From a virus, in IMG/VR virus record IMGVR_UViG_3300012928_000001, positions 41,164 through 105,163 of that record: DNA of 64,000 bases, one strand, 5' to 3'. The position numbers and the translations under genes are program-made. A model generated the notes under the pieces. It worked only from the letters and a program-made list of their open reading frames with translations, made no database searches and was not told where the DNA came from. Shown piece by piece: positions 35,749-42,952 of this stretch. The stretch's first letter is position 1. Each line of letters begins with the position of its first letter.

Positions 35749-37044
35749 ATGCAGCGATTCGATTTCTACTTTGGCCAACTGGTCCGACAAGAGGACCTCG
35801 ACAACGCTTTCGACGGCGCCGAGAATGCCGACCGGGCGATCGTCACCGACCAAGGGATCGCGGGGATCAACGCGGGTCTCGCCGTCACCCCGAGCGCTGT
35901 CCCCAACCTACAAGTGGAGGTGAGCGGGGGCCGTGGCTACGATCAACAGGGCCGGCGCATCTTCGTCGGCGCGACGCAGACGGTGAACCTCGCCGATGCG
36001 CTCCCGGTCGGCGCAGGCAATCAGCGCTACGTGGCCATCGTGGTCCAGTTCGTGCGGGCCCTCAGCGACCCGCGGACCGACGACAACGACGTCACGATCC
36101 AGTACAACCGCGCTGAGTCCTTCGTGCTCACGACGGTGCTCGGCGAGGAGGCCGGCGCCAACCCGGCGCGCCCGGCCAAGCCCGCCGATGGGCTCGTGCT
36201 CGCCGACGTGTTGCTCGCTCAAGGGCAGGCTACCATCCTCGCGTCGCACATCGACACGACCACCAACGGGCGCCGTGACCACGCCTTCGAACTCACCGGC
36301 TCGACCCCGGCGCAGGTGAAGGCCGGACGCTTCGAAGAGGTGGGCCAGGCTCTCCTCGACCAACTCAACTCGCACGTCACCGGGGCCGCCAACGCCCACA
36401 ACGCGGAGGCGATCGACTTCGACACCGACGACGTGCCGGGCGCGTTCTCGACGGTCGACGACGCCGACAACGTACAGGTTGCCATCATCAACCTGATGGA
36501 AGATCTGCAAGGCGGGGCCCTCACCGCCGCGCAGGTCACCGCGACCGACCCGGGCCTACCGGGCACCGTCGGCAACGTCCAAGAGGCCATTGCCGCGGGC
36601 CTGTCCAACGACGTCGTGGGCGGCATCTGGGGCATCGTCAACGTCTCGGGCGCCCCCACGCTCGTCGCCGGCAGCGGGGTCTCGCTCAACCTGAACAGCG
36701 CGGCGACGTACGTCACCAACAACGGCCCTCTCACGACAGCCACTTACACGCGCCTAGAATTCCAGATCGACCTTGCCGCAGTGGGAGTCACGGGCACGGT
36801 CTCGCGGGTCATCGTCACGGCCAACTATGCGGACAACAGCAGTAACCGTGCGCGTCCGCGATGGTGCACGGTGAAGCTGGGCAGCGACCTCGCAGCGAAT
36901 CAGCACTTTGGGATCGACCTCCACACCACGAGCGCGCAGCCCCAGGAGACGAACGGATTCTCTTTCTCGAATCGACCGATCGACCTTGCCGGCGGTGCGA
37001 ACGGAGGAGAGATCCACTTCCACGTCAAAGTGATTCTCGCCTGA
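35749..37044 (+). CDS. Tail fibre protein
   Basis: The protein has 431 residues. The N-terminus QRFDFYFGQLVRQEDLDNAF is typical of the baseplate-binding end of phage fibres. The middle is beta-rich with repeated T-x-x-x-G patterns, and the C-terminus (GANGGEIHFHVKVILA) resembles a trimeric tip. It is the last gene of the structural cluster, directly after the gpI-like gene. Confidence 0.7.
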   Translation: MQRFDFYFGQLVRQEDLDNAFDGAENADRAIVTDQGIAGINAGLAVTPSAVPNLQVEVSGGRGYDQQGRRIFVGATQTVNLADALPVGAGNQRYVAIVVQFVRALSDPRTDDNDVTIQYNRAESFVLTTVLGEEAGANPARPAKPADGLVLADVLLAQGQATILASHIDTTTNGRRDHAFELTGSTPAQVKAGRFEEVGQALLDQLNSHVTGAANAHNAEAIDFDTDDVPGAFSTVDDADNVQVAIINLMEDLQGGALTAAQVTATDPGLPGTVGNVQEAIAAGLSNDVVGGIWGIVNVSGAPTLVAGSGVSLNLNSAATYVTNNGPLTTATYTRLEFQIDLAAVGVTGTVSRVIVTANYADNSSNRARPRWCTVKLGSDLAANQHFGIDLHTTSAQPQETNGFSFSNRPIDLAGGANGGEIHFHVKVILA

Positions 37045-37047
37045 TCT

Positions 37048-37076
37048 GTGATTCTGGTGCGGGATCGGCCTACAGT
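37048..37076 (+). promoter_or_regulatory. Leaderless-type phage promoter (GTGATT / 17 bp / TACAGT)
   Basis: The -35 GTGATT is at 37048-37053 and the -10 TACAGT is at 37071-37076 inside ATCGGCCTACAGT. After 5 nt comes the ATG at 37082. It starts the lysis-like group separately from the structural genes. Confidence 0.8.
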
Positions 37077-37081
37077 TGATC

Positions 37082-37471
37082 ATGCAAAAGATCATCACCA
37101 TCACCATCGCCGCCCTATTCACCCTCGCCTGTGATCCTCTACCCGCCGAGGGCCTGGATACAAGCCCCCTCCGTGAGGGGGCCGACGAGGACTGGGCGTG
37201 CCGAGATGCCTACTACTGCGCCCGGGAGTGCATGTCGCCGGTCTTCTACGGGGACGGCGCAGTCACAGCCGCGCTCGGGGACGTGCACGCCTGCGTCGAT
37301 GCCTGTACCGTCGGGGACGATGGTCGCTTTGAGACCTTTTGGACCGTGGCCAACTCGGTGTGCGGTCCCGAAATACCCGGCCAGGTCGTTCCCGACGGGC
37401 AGCACCGCGAGTGCCTGCTCGACGAGTGGTACGATCTCGACGGCCCACTCGATGATTGCCTCGCGGATTAG
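37082..37471 (+). CDS. Cys-rich lipoprotein
   Basis: The start ATG 37082 is fixed by the leaderless promoter; an earlier in-frame TTG lies inside the -10 region. The protein has 129 residues. A short signal peptide ends in the lipobox TLAC near residues 13-16. The mature part holds about eight further Cys, probably disulfide-bonded. It could be an outer-membrane component such as an o-spanin or a superinfection-exclusion lipoprotein. The next gene encodes a membrane-anchored coiled-coil protein. Confidence 0.65.
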   Translation: MQKIITITIAALFTLACDPLPAEGLDTSPLREGADEDWACRDAYYCARECMSPVFYGDGAVTAALGDVHACVDACTVGDDGRFETFWTVANSVCGPEIPGQVVPDGQHRECLLDEWYDLDGPLDDCLAD

Positions 37472-37473
37472 CC

Positions 37474-38019
37474 ATGCATGACGAACGCGCCTCTCTGTCG
37501 AGCTCTGCTCTCTTTGCAGACCCCAGCTTGCGTGTGATCCAAACGCAGCACGGGAGGCGTGACGCTGCGACCCCGACTCCGGCGCCCCCTCCCCCGCAGC
37601 CAAAATGGACCCTCGGCCACAAGCTCACGCTCGCGGGCCTGATCGTGACCGGGATCCCGATGTTCATCGCGGCCATGTTTTGGCTCTTCAACTACGGTGG
37701 CACAGTCGAGCGCGTGAAGGCTGAACAGGCCGACCAAAAAGCGAAGATCGAGAGCACGGCGAAGACGCTCGCGGATCACATCGAGGCCTCGAAAAAGCAG
37801 TGGCAAGAGCACAGCGAAGCCGAGGACGCGCGATGGGACGAGATCCAAAACGCGGTGATCGAGAATCAGGTTTTGATGGTCGAGTCCGTCGATCACATCA
37901 CCGAGCAGTTGGGCAAGATGTCGAGCGAAGCCGCCGCCGTCGAGGAACCCGCGGTGTTGGAGCAAGCGCGCGAGAGCGCGGTCAAGGCCAAGGCCCGCGA
38001 GCGCTTGTTTTCTGATTGA
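37474..38019 (+). CDS. Membrane-anchored coiled-coil protein, possible i-spanin
   Basis: The protein has 181 residues. A Pro-rich N-terminal segment (~35-48) precedes one transmembrane helix near 55-75 (LAGLIVTGIPMFIAAMFWLF). A long charged helix follows (VERVKAEQADQKAKIESTAK). The layout of cytosolic N-terminus, one TM and a periplasmic coiled coil is that of inner-membrane spanins, and a lipoprotein gene sits right upstream. No endolysin lies nearby, so this remains a hypothesis. Confidence 0.55.
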   Translation: MHDERASLSSSALFADPSLRVIQTQHGRRDAATPTPAPPPPQPKWTLGHKLTLAGLIVTGIPMFIAAMFWLFNYGGTVERVKAEQADQKAKIESTAKTLADHIEASKKQWQEHSEAEDARWDEIQNAVIENQVLMVESVDHITEQLGKMSSEAAAVEEPAVLEQARESAVKAKARERLFSD

Positions 38020-38039
38020 GCCTGGGCCAGCATCTAGTC

Positions 38040-38387
38040 ATGCGCCGCCATGGTAAAGACATCGGATTCGCGGGAGCCACCTCGGCCTACTTCGCTTGGG
38101 CCGCGGCGAACCCTGAACTCAACCCCGTTGATCCAGCCATCGCAGGCTTGATCATCGGGGCGGTGTACATCGCCCTAGGGTTGTGGCGCGCGTGGGCAGA
38201 CGACGGAAAGATCACCCCCGATGAAGTGGGCGAGATCTTGGGCATACCACGCGGCCGAGGCCGTCGACCCGACCAAGGTCAAGCCGCCGAGCAGCCCGAC
38301 CGCAGTCAAAAAAGTGCCGGAATAGGGAGTCACACCCCATTGCACCGTTCGGAGAATGACCGCCCCAAGCAAACGCGGAACGGGTAA
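38040..38387 (+). CDS. Small membrane protein, holin-like
   Basis: From ATG 38040 the protein has 115 residues; a TTG at 38016 overlapping the previous stop is an alternative. Two hydrophobic segments are visible, FAGATSAYFAWAAAN (~9-23) and AIAGLIIGAVYIALGLWRAW (~30-50). They are followed by a charged tail. The size and topology fit a small holin. The tail contains an EF-hand-like DDGKITPDE segment. The call rests on position and topology. Confidence 0.5.
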   Translation: MRRHGKDIGFAGATSAYFAWAAANPELNPVDPAIAGLIIGAVYIALGLWRAWADDGKITPDEVGEILGIPRGRGRRPDQGQAAEQPDRSQKSAGIGSHTPLHRSENDRPKQTRNG

Positions 38388-38467
38388 CGCCCATTCCCTC
38401 GACGTCGATCGATCACGCGCGAGCAAGTAGACAGGCCGAACGGGAGAGCCACTCTTCGGGCCGGCAT

Positions 38468-38535
38468 AAAAAGGGGCACGGAGCTAGGCGTCGGGGAGAC
38501 CATCTCCCCTAACATGAACACGTGCCTAGTCCGTG
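38468..38535 (-). terminator. Structured terminator of the tRNA-like RNA unit
   Basis: In the leftward direction CACGGACTAGGC (38535-38524) pairs with GCCTAG-C-TCCGTG (38489-38477), forming a 12-bp stem with one bulged base. The loop holds a second perfect hairpin, GGGGAGA-TGG-TCTCCCC. The stem is followed by CCCC and five T. It lies 3 nt after the third RNA. Confidence 0.7.
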
Positions 38536-38538
38536 TAT

Positions 38539-38698
38539 AGCTCGGGGACGGAGTTGCACCGCCATCCTCCTACGCCAGTAGCGTAGGCCACACGAGGGCA
38601 CACTACCAAGAGCGAACCGGTGCAACATGCTCACACCGACGGGGTTTTTCAGTCCGTCACTCTCAGATCCTCGTGGGGTAGGTACTACACCCCCAAGC
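38539..38698 (-). ncRNA. Expanded tRNA-like RNA 3 (160 nt)
   Basis: The 5' end GCTTGGG (38698-38692) pairs fully, with one G-U, with CCCGAGC (38546-38540). The 3' part has a T-arm GGCGG-TGCAACT-CCGTC, and just before it a perfect anticodon-like arm with stem CCTACG/CGTAGG and 7-nt loop CTACTGG (T at position 33, triplet ACT). Roughly 100 nt of extra sequence lie between the 5' acceptor strand and this arm. No CCA is encoded. It starts 4 nt after RNA 2. Confidence 0.5.
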
Positions 38699-38702
38699 AA
38701 AG

Positions 38703-38901
38703 CCCTGCTGGCAGGATTTGAACCTGCATCGGCATCTCCCGGCTTTACCGACGCGGCACGCGTGGATCTCATCTCCCGGTCAATGTCAGCCAAAGCCATC
38801 AGCCGACTACGGGTTTAGAGGATCATTGCGTACATCATCGGGTAGAGATGACTCCCCTCCGATCGGTATCGGAGTGCACTTCCCAATATGCTCACAGCAG
38901 G
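38703..38901 (-). ncRNA. Expanded tRNA-like RNA 2 (199 nt)
   Basis: CCTGCTG (38901-38895) is perfectly complementary to CAGCAGG (38710-38704). Next comes a D-arm-like hairpin (GCA, 10-nt loop with GGG, TGC), then a 5-bp arm CTCCG/CGGAG with an 8-nt loop. About 115 nt of extra sequence precede a canonical T-arm GCAGG-TTCAAAT-CCTGC. The order acceptor, D-arm, anticodon-like arm, insert, T-arm, acceptor suggests an insert in the variable region. Confidence 0.55.
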
Positions 38902-38904
38902 AAT

Positions 38905-39098
38905 GTCGCCGACGGGGATTCGAACCCACGCTGCCTTGTCTCGACTCGACCGATACGGTGTTCTGACCTGCGCTTACTGATCACGGGGAGCCTTGAATCG
39001 TCCAGCCCCTAGCAGTCGCTCGCGGATCAAATGGTGGCATCGGATAGACAGGATTCCCGTTTCGCGGCGGGCGCACTAGCCATTGTGCCTTCGACGAC
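38905..39098 (-). ncRNA. Expanded tRNA-like RNA 1 (194 nt), 5' end at the inferred transcription start
   Basis: GTCGTCGA (39098-39091) pairs over 8 bp, with one G-U, with TCGGCGAC (38912-38905). The extra G-1:C73-type pair is otherwise known from histidine tRNA. A full D-arm follows: GCAC, loop AATGGCTA, GTGC. Then comes an arm CCCG/CGGG with an 8-nt loop. About 110 nt later is the T-loop TTCGAAT, with three clean stem pairs. The first base is exactly 5 nt after the -10 box, where transcription is inferred to start. Confidence 0.55.
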
Positions 39099-39103
39099 AA
39101 ACT

Positions 39104-39132
39104 ACCGTAGCCCGAATGGGCTACGGAGTCAC
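39104..39132 (-). promoter_or_regulatory. Phage promoter driving the tRNA-like RNA unit (GTGACT / 17 bp / TACGGT)
   Basis: On the minus strand the -35 GTGACT is at 39132-39127 and the -10 TACGGT at 39109-39104, with a 17-bp spacer, within TTCGGGCTACGGT. The spacer forms part of a 9-bp hairpin CCGTAGCCC/GGGCTACGG that could also stop the upstream leftward transcript. No start codon follows at +6; the acceptor-like G of RNA 1 does. Confidence 0.7.
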
Positions 39133-39151
39133 AGATCGTCCGAGAAAAATC

Positions 39152-39757
39152 TCAGACTCCGAGGTTGGGCGGGTTGGGCTCGAAGACCACGCCCATCCGC
39201 TCGCGCTCGGTGGTGTCCTTGCCGAGCTCTTCGTAGAAGCGATCGAAGGTCGCTTGATCCTTCGTGAAGAGCGCGTACAGGTGAGGGTGCCGCGGCTGCG
39301 GCTGCAAGATGGGCGAGCCGCCGCCCTCGCGGTCCGGGGCGTAGGACTTGATCCGCGCGCGGAGCAGGCAGACGCTCGCCGCGAACTCGGGCAGGTAGGT
39401 GTGAAACCAGGCCCGGTCCGTGGCCGCCGGGAGCAGGGCCAGCACCGTCGAGCCGCGCTGGGCCTCGATCGACGCTTTCTGAACCCACCGGCTCAGCGGG
39501 TACCACTCGAAGTTGGGCTCTTCCTCGGGCCGGCGCTCGCCGTGCGTCGGGTTGAGCAACACGCGAGGACCCCAGGCCAAGCGCATCCCGTCGTTCTCCG
39601 CGGTGTCGCCAAAGCAGACCCGGTCGGCCTTGAGGAACTGGTCCGGGTGACCGCACGGATCGTCGGTCGGCTGACCGCCGAGGATCCGATAGGCGCGCTC
39701 GCACTCTTCGGGCGGGAGTAGGTAGTCGTATTCGATGATCTTGGGGGGCTTGCTCAT
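39152..39757 (-). CDS. Dam-like N6-adenine methyltransferase family protein, altered catalytic motif
   Basis: The protein has 201 residues from the ATG at 39757, which overlaps the upstream stop (ATGA). The layout resembles phage Dam proteins: CFGDTAENDGMRLAWGPRVL followed by LNPTHGER, where the catalytic D/N-PP-Y/W tetrapeptide is expected, then WFHTYLPEFAASVCLLRARI. The motif reads NPTH, so catalysis is doubtful or altered. It could be an inactive relative. It is the last gene of the leftward operon. Confidence 0.5.
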   Translation of the reverse strand: MSKPPKIIEYDYLLPPEECERAYRILGGQPTDDPCGHPDQFLKADRVCFGDTAENDGMRLAWGPRVLLNPTHGERRPEEEPNFEWYPLSRWVQKASIEAQRGSTVLALLPAATDRAWFHTYLPEFAASVCLLRARIKSYAPDREGGGSPILQPQPRHPHLYALFTKDQATFDRFYEELGKDTTERERMGVVFEPNPPNLGV

Positions 39758-40164
39758 GGGCTTGCGTCCTCTTCCTGGGTGAAGCCGAGACACGCACTCA
39801 CCGTGGTAAGCAGTAGCGGTGCCTCGACGATGGCGCGCCCGATCGTACATGCCTCGCGCATGAGACAATTCGGGCACAAGTGATTCTCGCTGCGCAGCGC
39901 TTCGAGTGCGCTCGCCGTGTCGGGAGTGTCGGTCTCGACCGGGGCCGCGGACTCCCACAGAGCATCGAGCGCCTTGGCCTGTGTGGGATCGGTGTAGTCC
40001 GTGAATGTCGCCATGTTATCGCGGTCTGCCGCGTGCATGCCAGCCATGGCATCCTCGGCAGTCTGCACGGCGAGTTGGGCGTTGTGAGCCTCGATCTCTC
40101 CTCGCTGCCCCTCGTCGCTCACCCACCGAACGATGGTGCCGTCAATCCACACTTGATATCGCAT
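39754..40164 (-). CDS. Hypothetical protein with four-Cys motif
   Basis: The protein has 136 residues from the ATG at 40164. The N-terminus MRYQVWIDGTIVRWVSDEGQ looks beta-like. A CPNC-x5-C...C cluster near residues 97-125 could hold zinc or an iron-sulfur centre. Its start overlaps the RuvC-like gene by 23 nt, and it is coupled to the Dam-like gene downstream. No family was recognised. Confidence 0.5.
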   Translation of the reverse strand: MRYQVWIDGTIVRWVSDEGQRGEIEAHNAQLAVQTAEDAMAGMHAADRDNMATFTDYTDPTQAKALDALWESAAPVETDTPDTASALEALRSENHLCPNCLMREACTIGRAIVEAPLLLTTVSACLGFTQEEDASP

Positions 40165-40660
40165 CTTTTTCCCAGTAATCGCGGTAGTAGACCCCGAGGC
40201 CGATCCCGATCGCCGCGGCCTCGTCGTCGGGCATCTCTCGGGCGTACCGAGATCCAATGATCTCAGTGTACTCGGTTTTGCTGGCGTTGCCAGCCCCGCA
40301 GACAAGCTTTTTCCACACACCGACATTCACCTCGATCAAGGGAACGTCGAGGTCTCCCATCACGAGTTCTGTGTGCGCGTGCATGCCTCCCCACACGTGC
40401 GCGGATGCGGTGCTAGTGTGGCGCTTCACGCCCTCGAAGGCGCACACGATCTCGCGCTTGGGATGCTTCTCGCGGGTCTCTGTGACGAGCTGGGTCAGGT
40501 AGCGCCGGAGCAGCCACCATCGCCCCCACGAGAGCTTGGCCCACGCGCCGGCTTTCAGCTTGAACACGCCCGAGTCCAGGCACTCGACACCATCGAGCAC
40601 GGCAAAGCCGTAGCTGTTGCCGTAGTCGGCACCGATGATCAGCGGCCGGTTGTCAGCCAC
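40142..40660 (-). CDS. RuvC-like Holliday junction resolvase
   Basis: The GTG start at 40660 gives 172 residues and overlaps the thymidylate kinase gene. The RNase H-like fold is indicated by IIGADYGNSYGFAVLDG (first Asp), CAFEGVKRH (central Glu) and DDEAAAIGIGLG (C-terminal acidic pair). In RuvC these acidic residues bind two metal ions and cut four-way junctions. Its role would be resolving branched phage DNA before packaging, consistent with the RecA/SbcCD genes further on. Confidence 0.75.
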   Translation of the reverse strand: MADNRPLIIGADYGNSYGFAVLDGVECLDSGVFKLKAGAWAKLSWGRWWLLRRYLTQLVTETREKHPKREIVCAFEGVKRHTSTASAHVWGGMHAHTELVMGDLDVPLIEVNVGVWKKLVCGAGNASKTEYTEIIGSRYAREMPDDEAAAIGIGLGVYYRDYWEKDAISSVD

Positions 40661-41262
40661 TGATCGACCCTCGCGGTCACGGCATCCGCGACGCTGTAGA
40701 TGCTGCCGTCGCCGTCGACGAGCCCGAGCCGGTCTGGGTGTCGCTCGCACAACGTAACGTAGGCCTCGCGCGCGCTCGACATGCGCTCGAAGTTCTCGAA
40801 GCGGTCGGGCTGCGCGTCGTCGCGGCTCAACATGCGATTCAACGCGAGCCCCGGATCGAGATCGATGACCACGGTGAAGTCGGGCCGCGTGTTCTCCGGG
40901 GAGATGTGCGCGTGTGCTGGATTGTCGACGCCGTGGTAGGCGTAGGAGCTCCACACAGAGCGATCGGAGACAAAGACGAGCTCGCCCTCGCCCCCTTGCT
41001 TGTCGCGCGCGTCGGCTTGCCTCGCCATCATCATGCAGTGGATGATTCGGTCGGCCGCGAAAAGCACGTTGAGCTCGACCTCGCTGATCGTCGGCGCGAT
41101 GAGCTGCTCACGGATGAGCTGCCCGATTGGTCCGTCCGTAGGCTCGCGGACCAATCGGGCGTCAAAGCCCGCGCGGGTGAGATGCTCGACCAGCAGCTGG
41201 GTTTGGGTCCCCTTGCCGCATCCGTCGATGCCCTCGACCGCGATGTGCGTGTAGGCCCTCAC
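40639..41262 (-). CDS. tmk: Thymidylate kinase
   Basis: The protein has 207 residues. The P-loop EGIDGCGKGTQTQLL lies at residues ~10-24. VREPTDGPIGQLIREQL matches the dTMP-binding region, SDRSVWSSYAYHGV the DR(Y/S) motif, and VVIDLDPGLALNR follows. The enzyme phosphorylates dTMP to dTDP. It is coupled by an ATGA overlap to the small gene downstream and by overlap to the resolvase. Confidence 0.9.
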   Translation of the reverse strand: MRAYTHIAVEGIDGCGKGTQTQLLVEHLTRAGFDARLVREPTDGPIGQLIREQLIAPTISEVELNVLFAADRIIHCMMMARQADARDKQGGEGELVFVSDRSVWSSYAYHGVDNPAHAHISPENTRPDFTVVIDLDPGLALNRMLSRDDAQPDRFENFERMSSAREAYVTLCERHPDRLGLVDGDGSIYSVADAVTARVDQWLTTGR

Positions 41263-41474
41263 TTGGCCTTGAGCTCCGCGTCGATGGTCTCCTCAGGGGG
41301 AAGGGCCATGAACTCGGGGATCGTCATGGTCCCGAGGTACCGGTCGCCACGCGTGACCACGTAGCGACAAGCGGCGGCACGGTCGAGCTCCTCACGCTCG
41401 GCCAGACGACGCGCGGCGACGGGATCCCCCGCAGCGGCGCGCATTTCGATGGTAGTGGCGTCGGTGTACATCAT
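41259..41474 (-). CDS. Small hypothetical protein
   Basis: The protein has 71 residues from the ATG at 41474 (ATG 41471 also possible). It begins MMYTDATTIEMRAAAGDPVAA and is Ala/Arg/Glu-rich and helical with a short beta element (CRYVVTRGDRYLGTMTIPEF). It lies directly after a terminator hairpin and overlaps the kinase start by 4 nt. No function is apparent. Confidence 0.5.
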   Translation of the reverse strand: MMYTDATTIEMRAAAGDPVAARRLAEREELDRAAACRYVVTRGDRYLGTMTIPEFMALPPEETIDAELKAK

Positions 41475-41477
41475 GGC

Positions 41478-41507
41478 AAAACTCCCGGTGACTGGATCAC
41501 CGGGAGT
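41478..41507 (-). terminator. Hairpin terminator between VWA gene and kinase operon
   Basis: A perfect 11-bp stem, ACTCCCGGTGA / TCACCGGGAGT, with a 5-nt loop. On the minus strand it is followed by TTTG. It ends the VWA gene transcript or attenuates the small gene that starts a few nt later. Confidence 0.7.
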
Positions 41508-41530
41508 CTGGCACAGATGTCTTGATCCGG

Positions 41531-42952
41531 CTAGTCGCGGACCCAGATTTTTTCGCCGTAGTTGATCTTGCTGTCGTATCCGCCGCCCTCGACCCAGGGC
41601 TCGCACGCATGGTCGCCGACGAGGACCCAGATCACCTTGAAGCCCTTCGGCGGGAGCGCGGGGCCAGGTCCTCCGCCGTCGGTGAGGACCACGAGCAGGT
41701 TCACGTCGTCGAGCCTCTCGACCGCCTCGAAGATCGGGGTGAAGTAGGTCCCCCCGCCGCCCTTCAAGCTCTTGCCGAGCTCCGTCCAGCTGTGGACTTT
41801 CTTGGCGCCGCCGTGGACCTTGGCGTCGCAGCTCAGGAACTGGATGTCGTCGACCTCTTCGAGGATGCCCTTGCACTCCGCGAGCGCGAGCGCGAGATCG
41901 TCTTGTCCCATGCTCCCCGACGTGTCGACCGCGACCGCGACCTTGGGTTGCATGCCCACCATGGTGGGCAGGATGGGGTGCCCGGGGCCGTAGCCCAGGG
42001 CGCCCTGTTGACGCGAGGGGCGGTGCAGGGAGTAGTCCATCATCCCCGCGATGTGCTGCACCGCGCCGCGCAGGGTCTTGCGGAGCTCATCCTGCCAGCG
42101 GATCTTTGGCGGCTTGATCTTGTCCTCCGCCCAGACCGCCCAGCCCTTGGGGACCGAGCCGCGCCCGTTTTGCTTGGCGTAGCTCTGGACCTGCTCCGCG
42201 GTTTCCTTGCGGAGCTGCTCCAGCTCCGACTCGCTGCGCCCGCCCTCGGTCGGGTTGGCCCCGTTGCCGGCCCCGTCGTTGGCGATGCCCTCGCCGTCTC
42301 CGTCGCCGTTGCCGTTGCCGTCGCCGTTGCCGTCGCCCTGTCCTGGGTTCCCGCTGCCGTCGCTCGTGTAGTTCTCCTCGCCGGGGAGCGGGTTCCCAGC
42401 TCCGCCGCCGCACATGCCCGAGCCCGGGCGCGCGCCCGGGACGGCCTTGGGCGGATTGTCCATGGCGAGCAGCGCGTGATAGTAGACGACTTCCGGCAAT
42501 CCGGTTTCCATGGGTTCCATGGTCTGCGGATGCGTGATCTTGTGGGGCAACATGTCCGACGGTAGCGGCTTCAACCCCGCGGCGATCAAGTCGTCATTGA
42601 TCGCCGCGTCATAGGCCAGATTCGCAATCTGCGGATTCCACCCATTGGCGATCGTCATGGTGACGTGATCTCGAATGATGTGCATCGTCTCGTGCAGCAG
42701 CCCGAACTCGACATCCGCGAGTGACCACTTTTCGATGACATCGGGATCGTAGAGCAAGATCGCCGTGCGCGTGACCGCCATGCCGGCGCCCATCTTGGCC
42801 ATCATGCCGGGCACGGCTCGGGGGATGAGACTGAGCAGCGCCGTGCCGAAGTAGGGGAGTCGACGACGCGCGATGAATCGCGCCGTCATGATTTTCTGAT
42901 CGTGCGACAGGTGTTCGGCGTTGGCGTTGGTGAAGCGGCTTCGACGGCTCAT
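41531..42952 (-). CDS. VWA-domain protein with N-terminal HExxH metallopeptidase-like domain
   Basis: The protein has 473 residues and its start is fixed by a leaderless promoter. HETMH at residues 87-91 is a zinc-peptidase type HExxH in a DUF2201-like N-terminal region. A Gly/Asp/Asn-repeat linker spans ~205-245. The C-terminal ~130 residues are a VWA fold with the MIDAS motif DTSGSMG near 340-347 and VVLTDGGG later. Such proteins pair with MoxR AAA+ ATPases as chaperone systems, and a MoxR-like gene lies two genes upstream. Confidence 0.78.
   Translation of the reverse strand: MSRRSRFTNANAEHLSHDQKIMTARFIARRRLPYFGTALLSLIPRAVPGMMAKMGAGMAVTRTAILLYDPDVIEKWSLADVEFGLLHETMHIIRDHVTMTIANGWNPQIANLAYDAAINDDLIAAGLKPLPSDMLPHKITHPQTMEPMETGLPEVVYYHALLAMDNPPKAVPGARPGSGMCGGGAGNPLPGEENYTSDGSGNPGQGDGNGDGNGNGDGDGEGIANDGAGNGANPTEGGRSESELEQLRKETAEQVQSYAKQNGRGSVPKGWAVWAEDKIKPPKIRWQDELRKTLRGAVQHIAGMMDYSLHRPSRQQGALGYGPGHPILPTMVGMQPKVAVAVDTSGSMGQDDLALALAECKGILEEVDDIQFLSCDAKVHGGAKKVHSWTELGKSLKGGGGTYFTPIFEAVERLDDVNLLVVLTDGGGPGPALPPKGFKVIWVLVGDHACEPWVEGGGYDSKINYGEKIWVRD
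42291..42340. repeat. Short tandem GCCGTT/GCCGTC repeat inside the VWA gene
   Basis: About eight copies of a 6-bp unit encode a Gly-Asp / Gly-Asn linker between the HExxH and VWA domains. It is in frame and could vary in length by slippage. It is low-complexity coding sequence, not an intergenic array. Confidence 0.7.

Larger units (their letters stand above)
38388..39151. other. 764-bp gene-free interval between converging transcripts
   Basis: I see no credible protein gene on either strand. Reading leftward it contains a complete transcription unit: a phage-type promoter (39104-39132), three tandem tRNA-like RNAs (39098-38539) and a structured terminator (38535-38468). The last ~80 bp (38388-38467) show no clear feature. 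Confidence 0.7.

Noticed and set aside
34474-35853. 459-codon minus-strand frame opposite the gpI-like gene
   Set aside because: Antisense shadow with no independent signals; the plus-strand product has recognisable tail motifs.
38703-38793. A compact 91-nt type II tRNA instead of expanded RNA 2
   Set aside because: Its acceptor would need two G-U pairs and a mismatch, and no anticodon arm with T33 forms; the distant CCTGCTG strand pairs perfectly instead.
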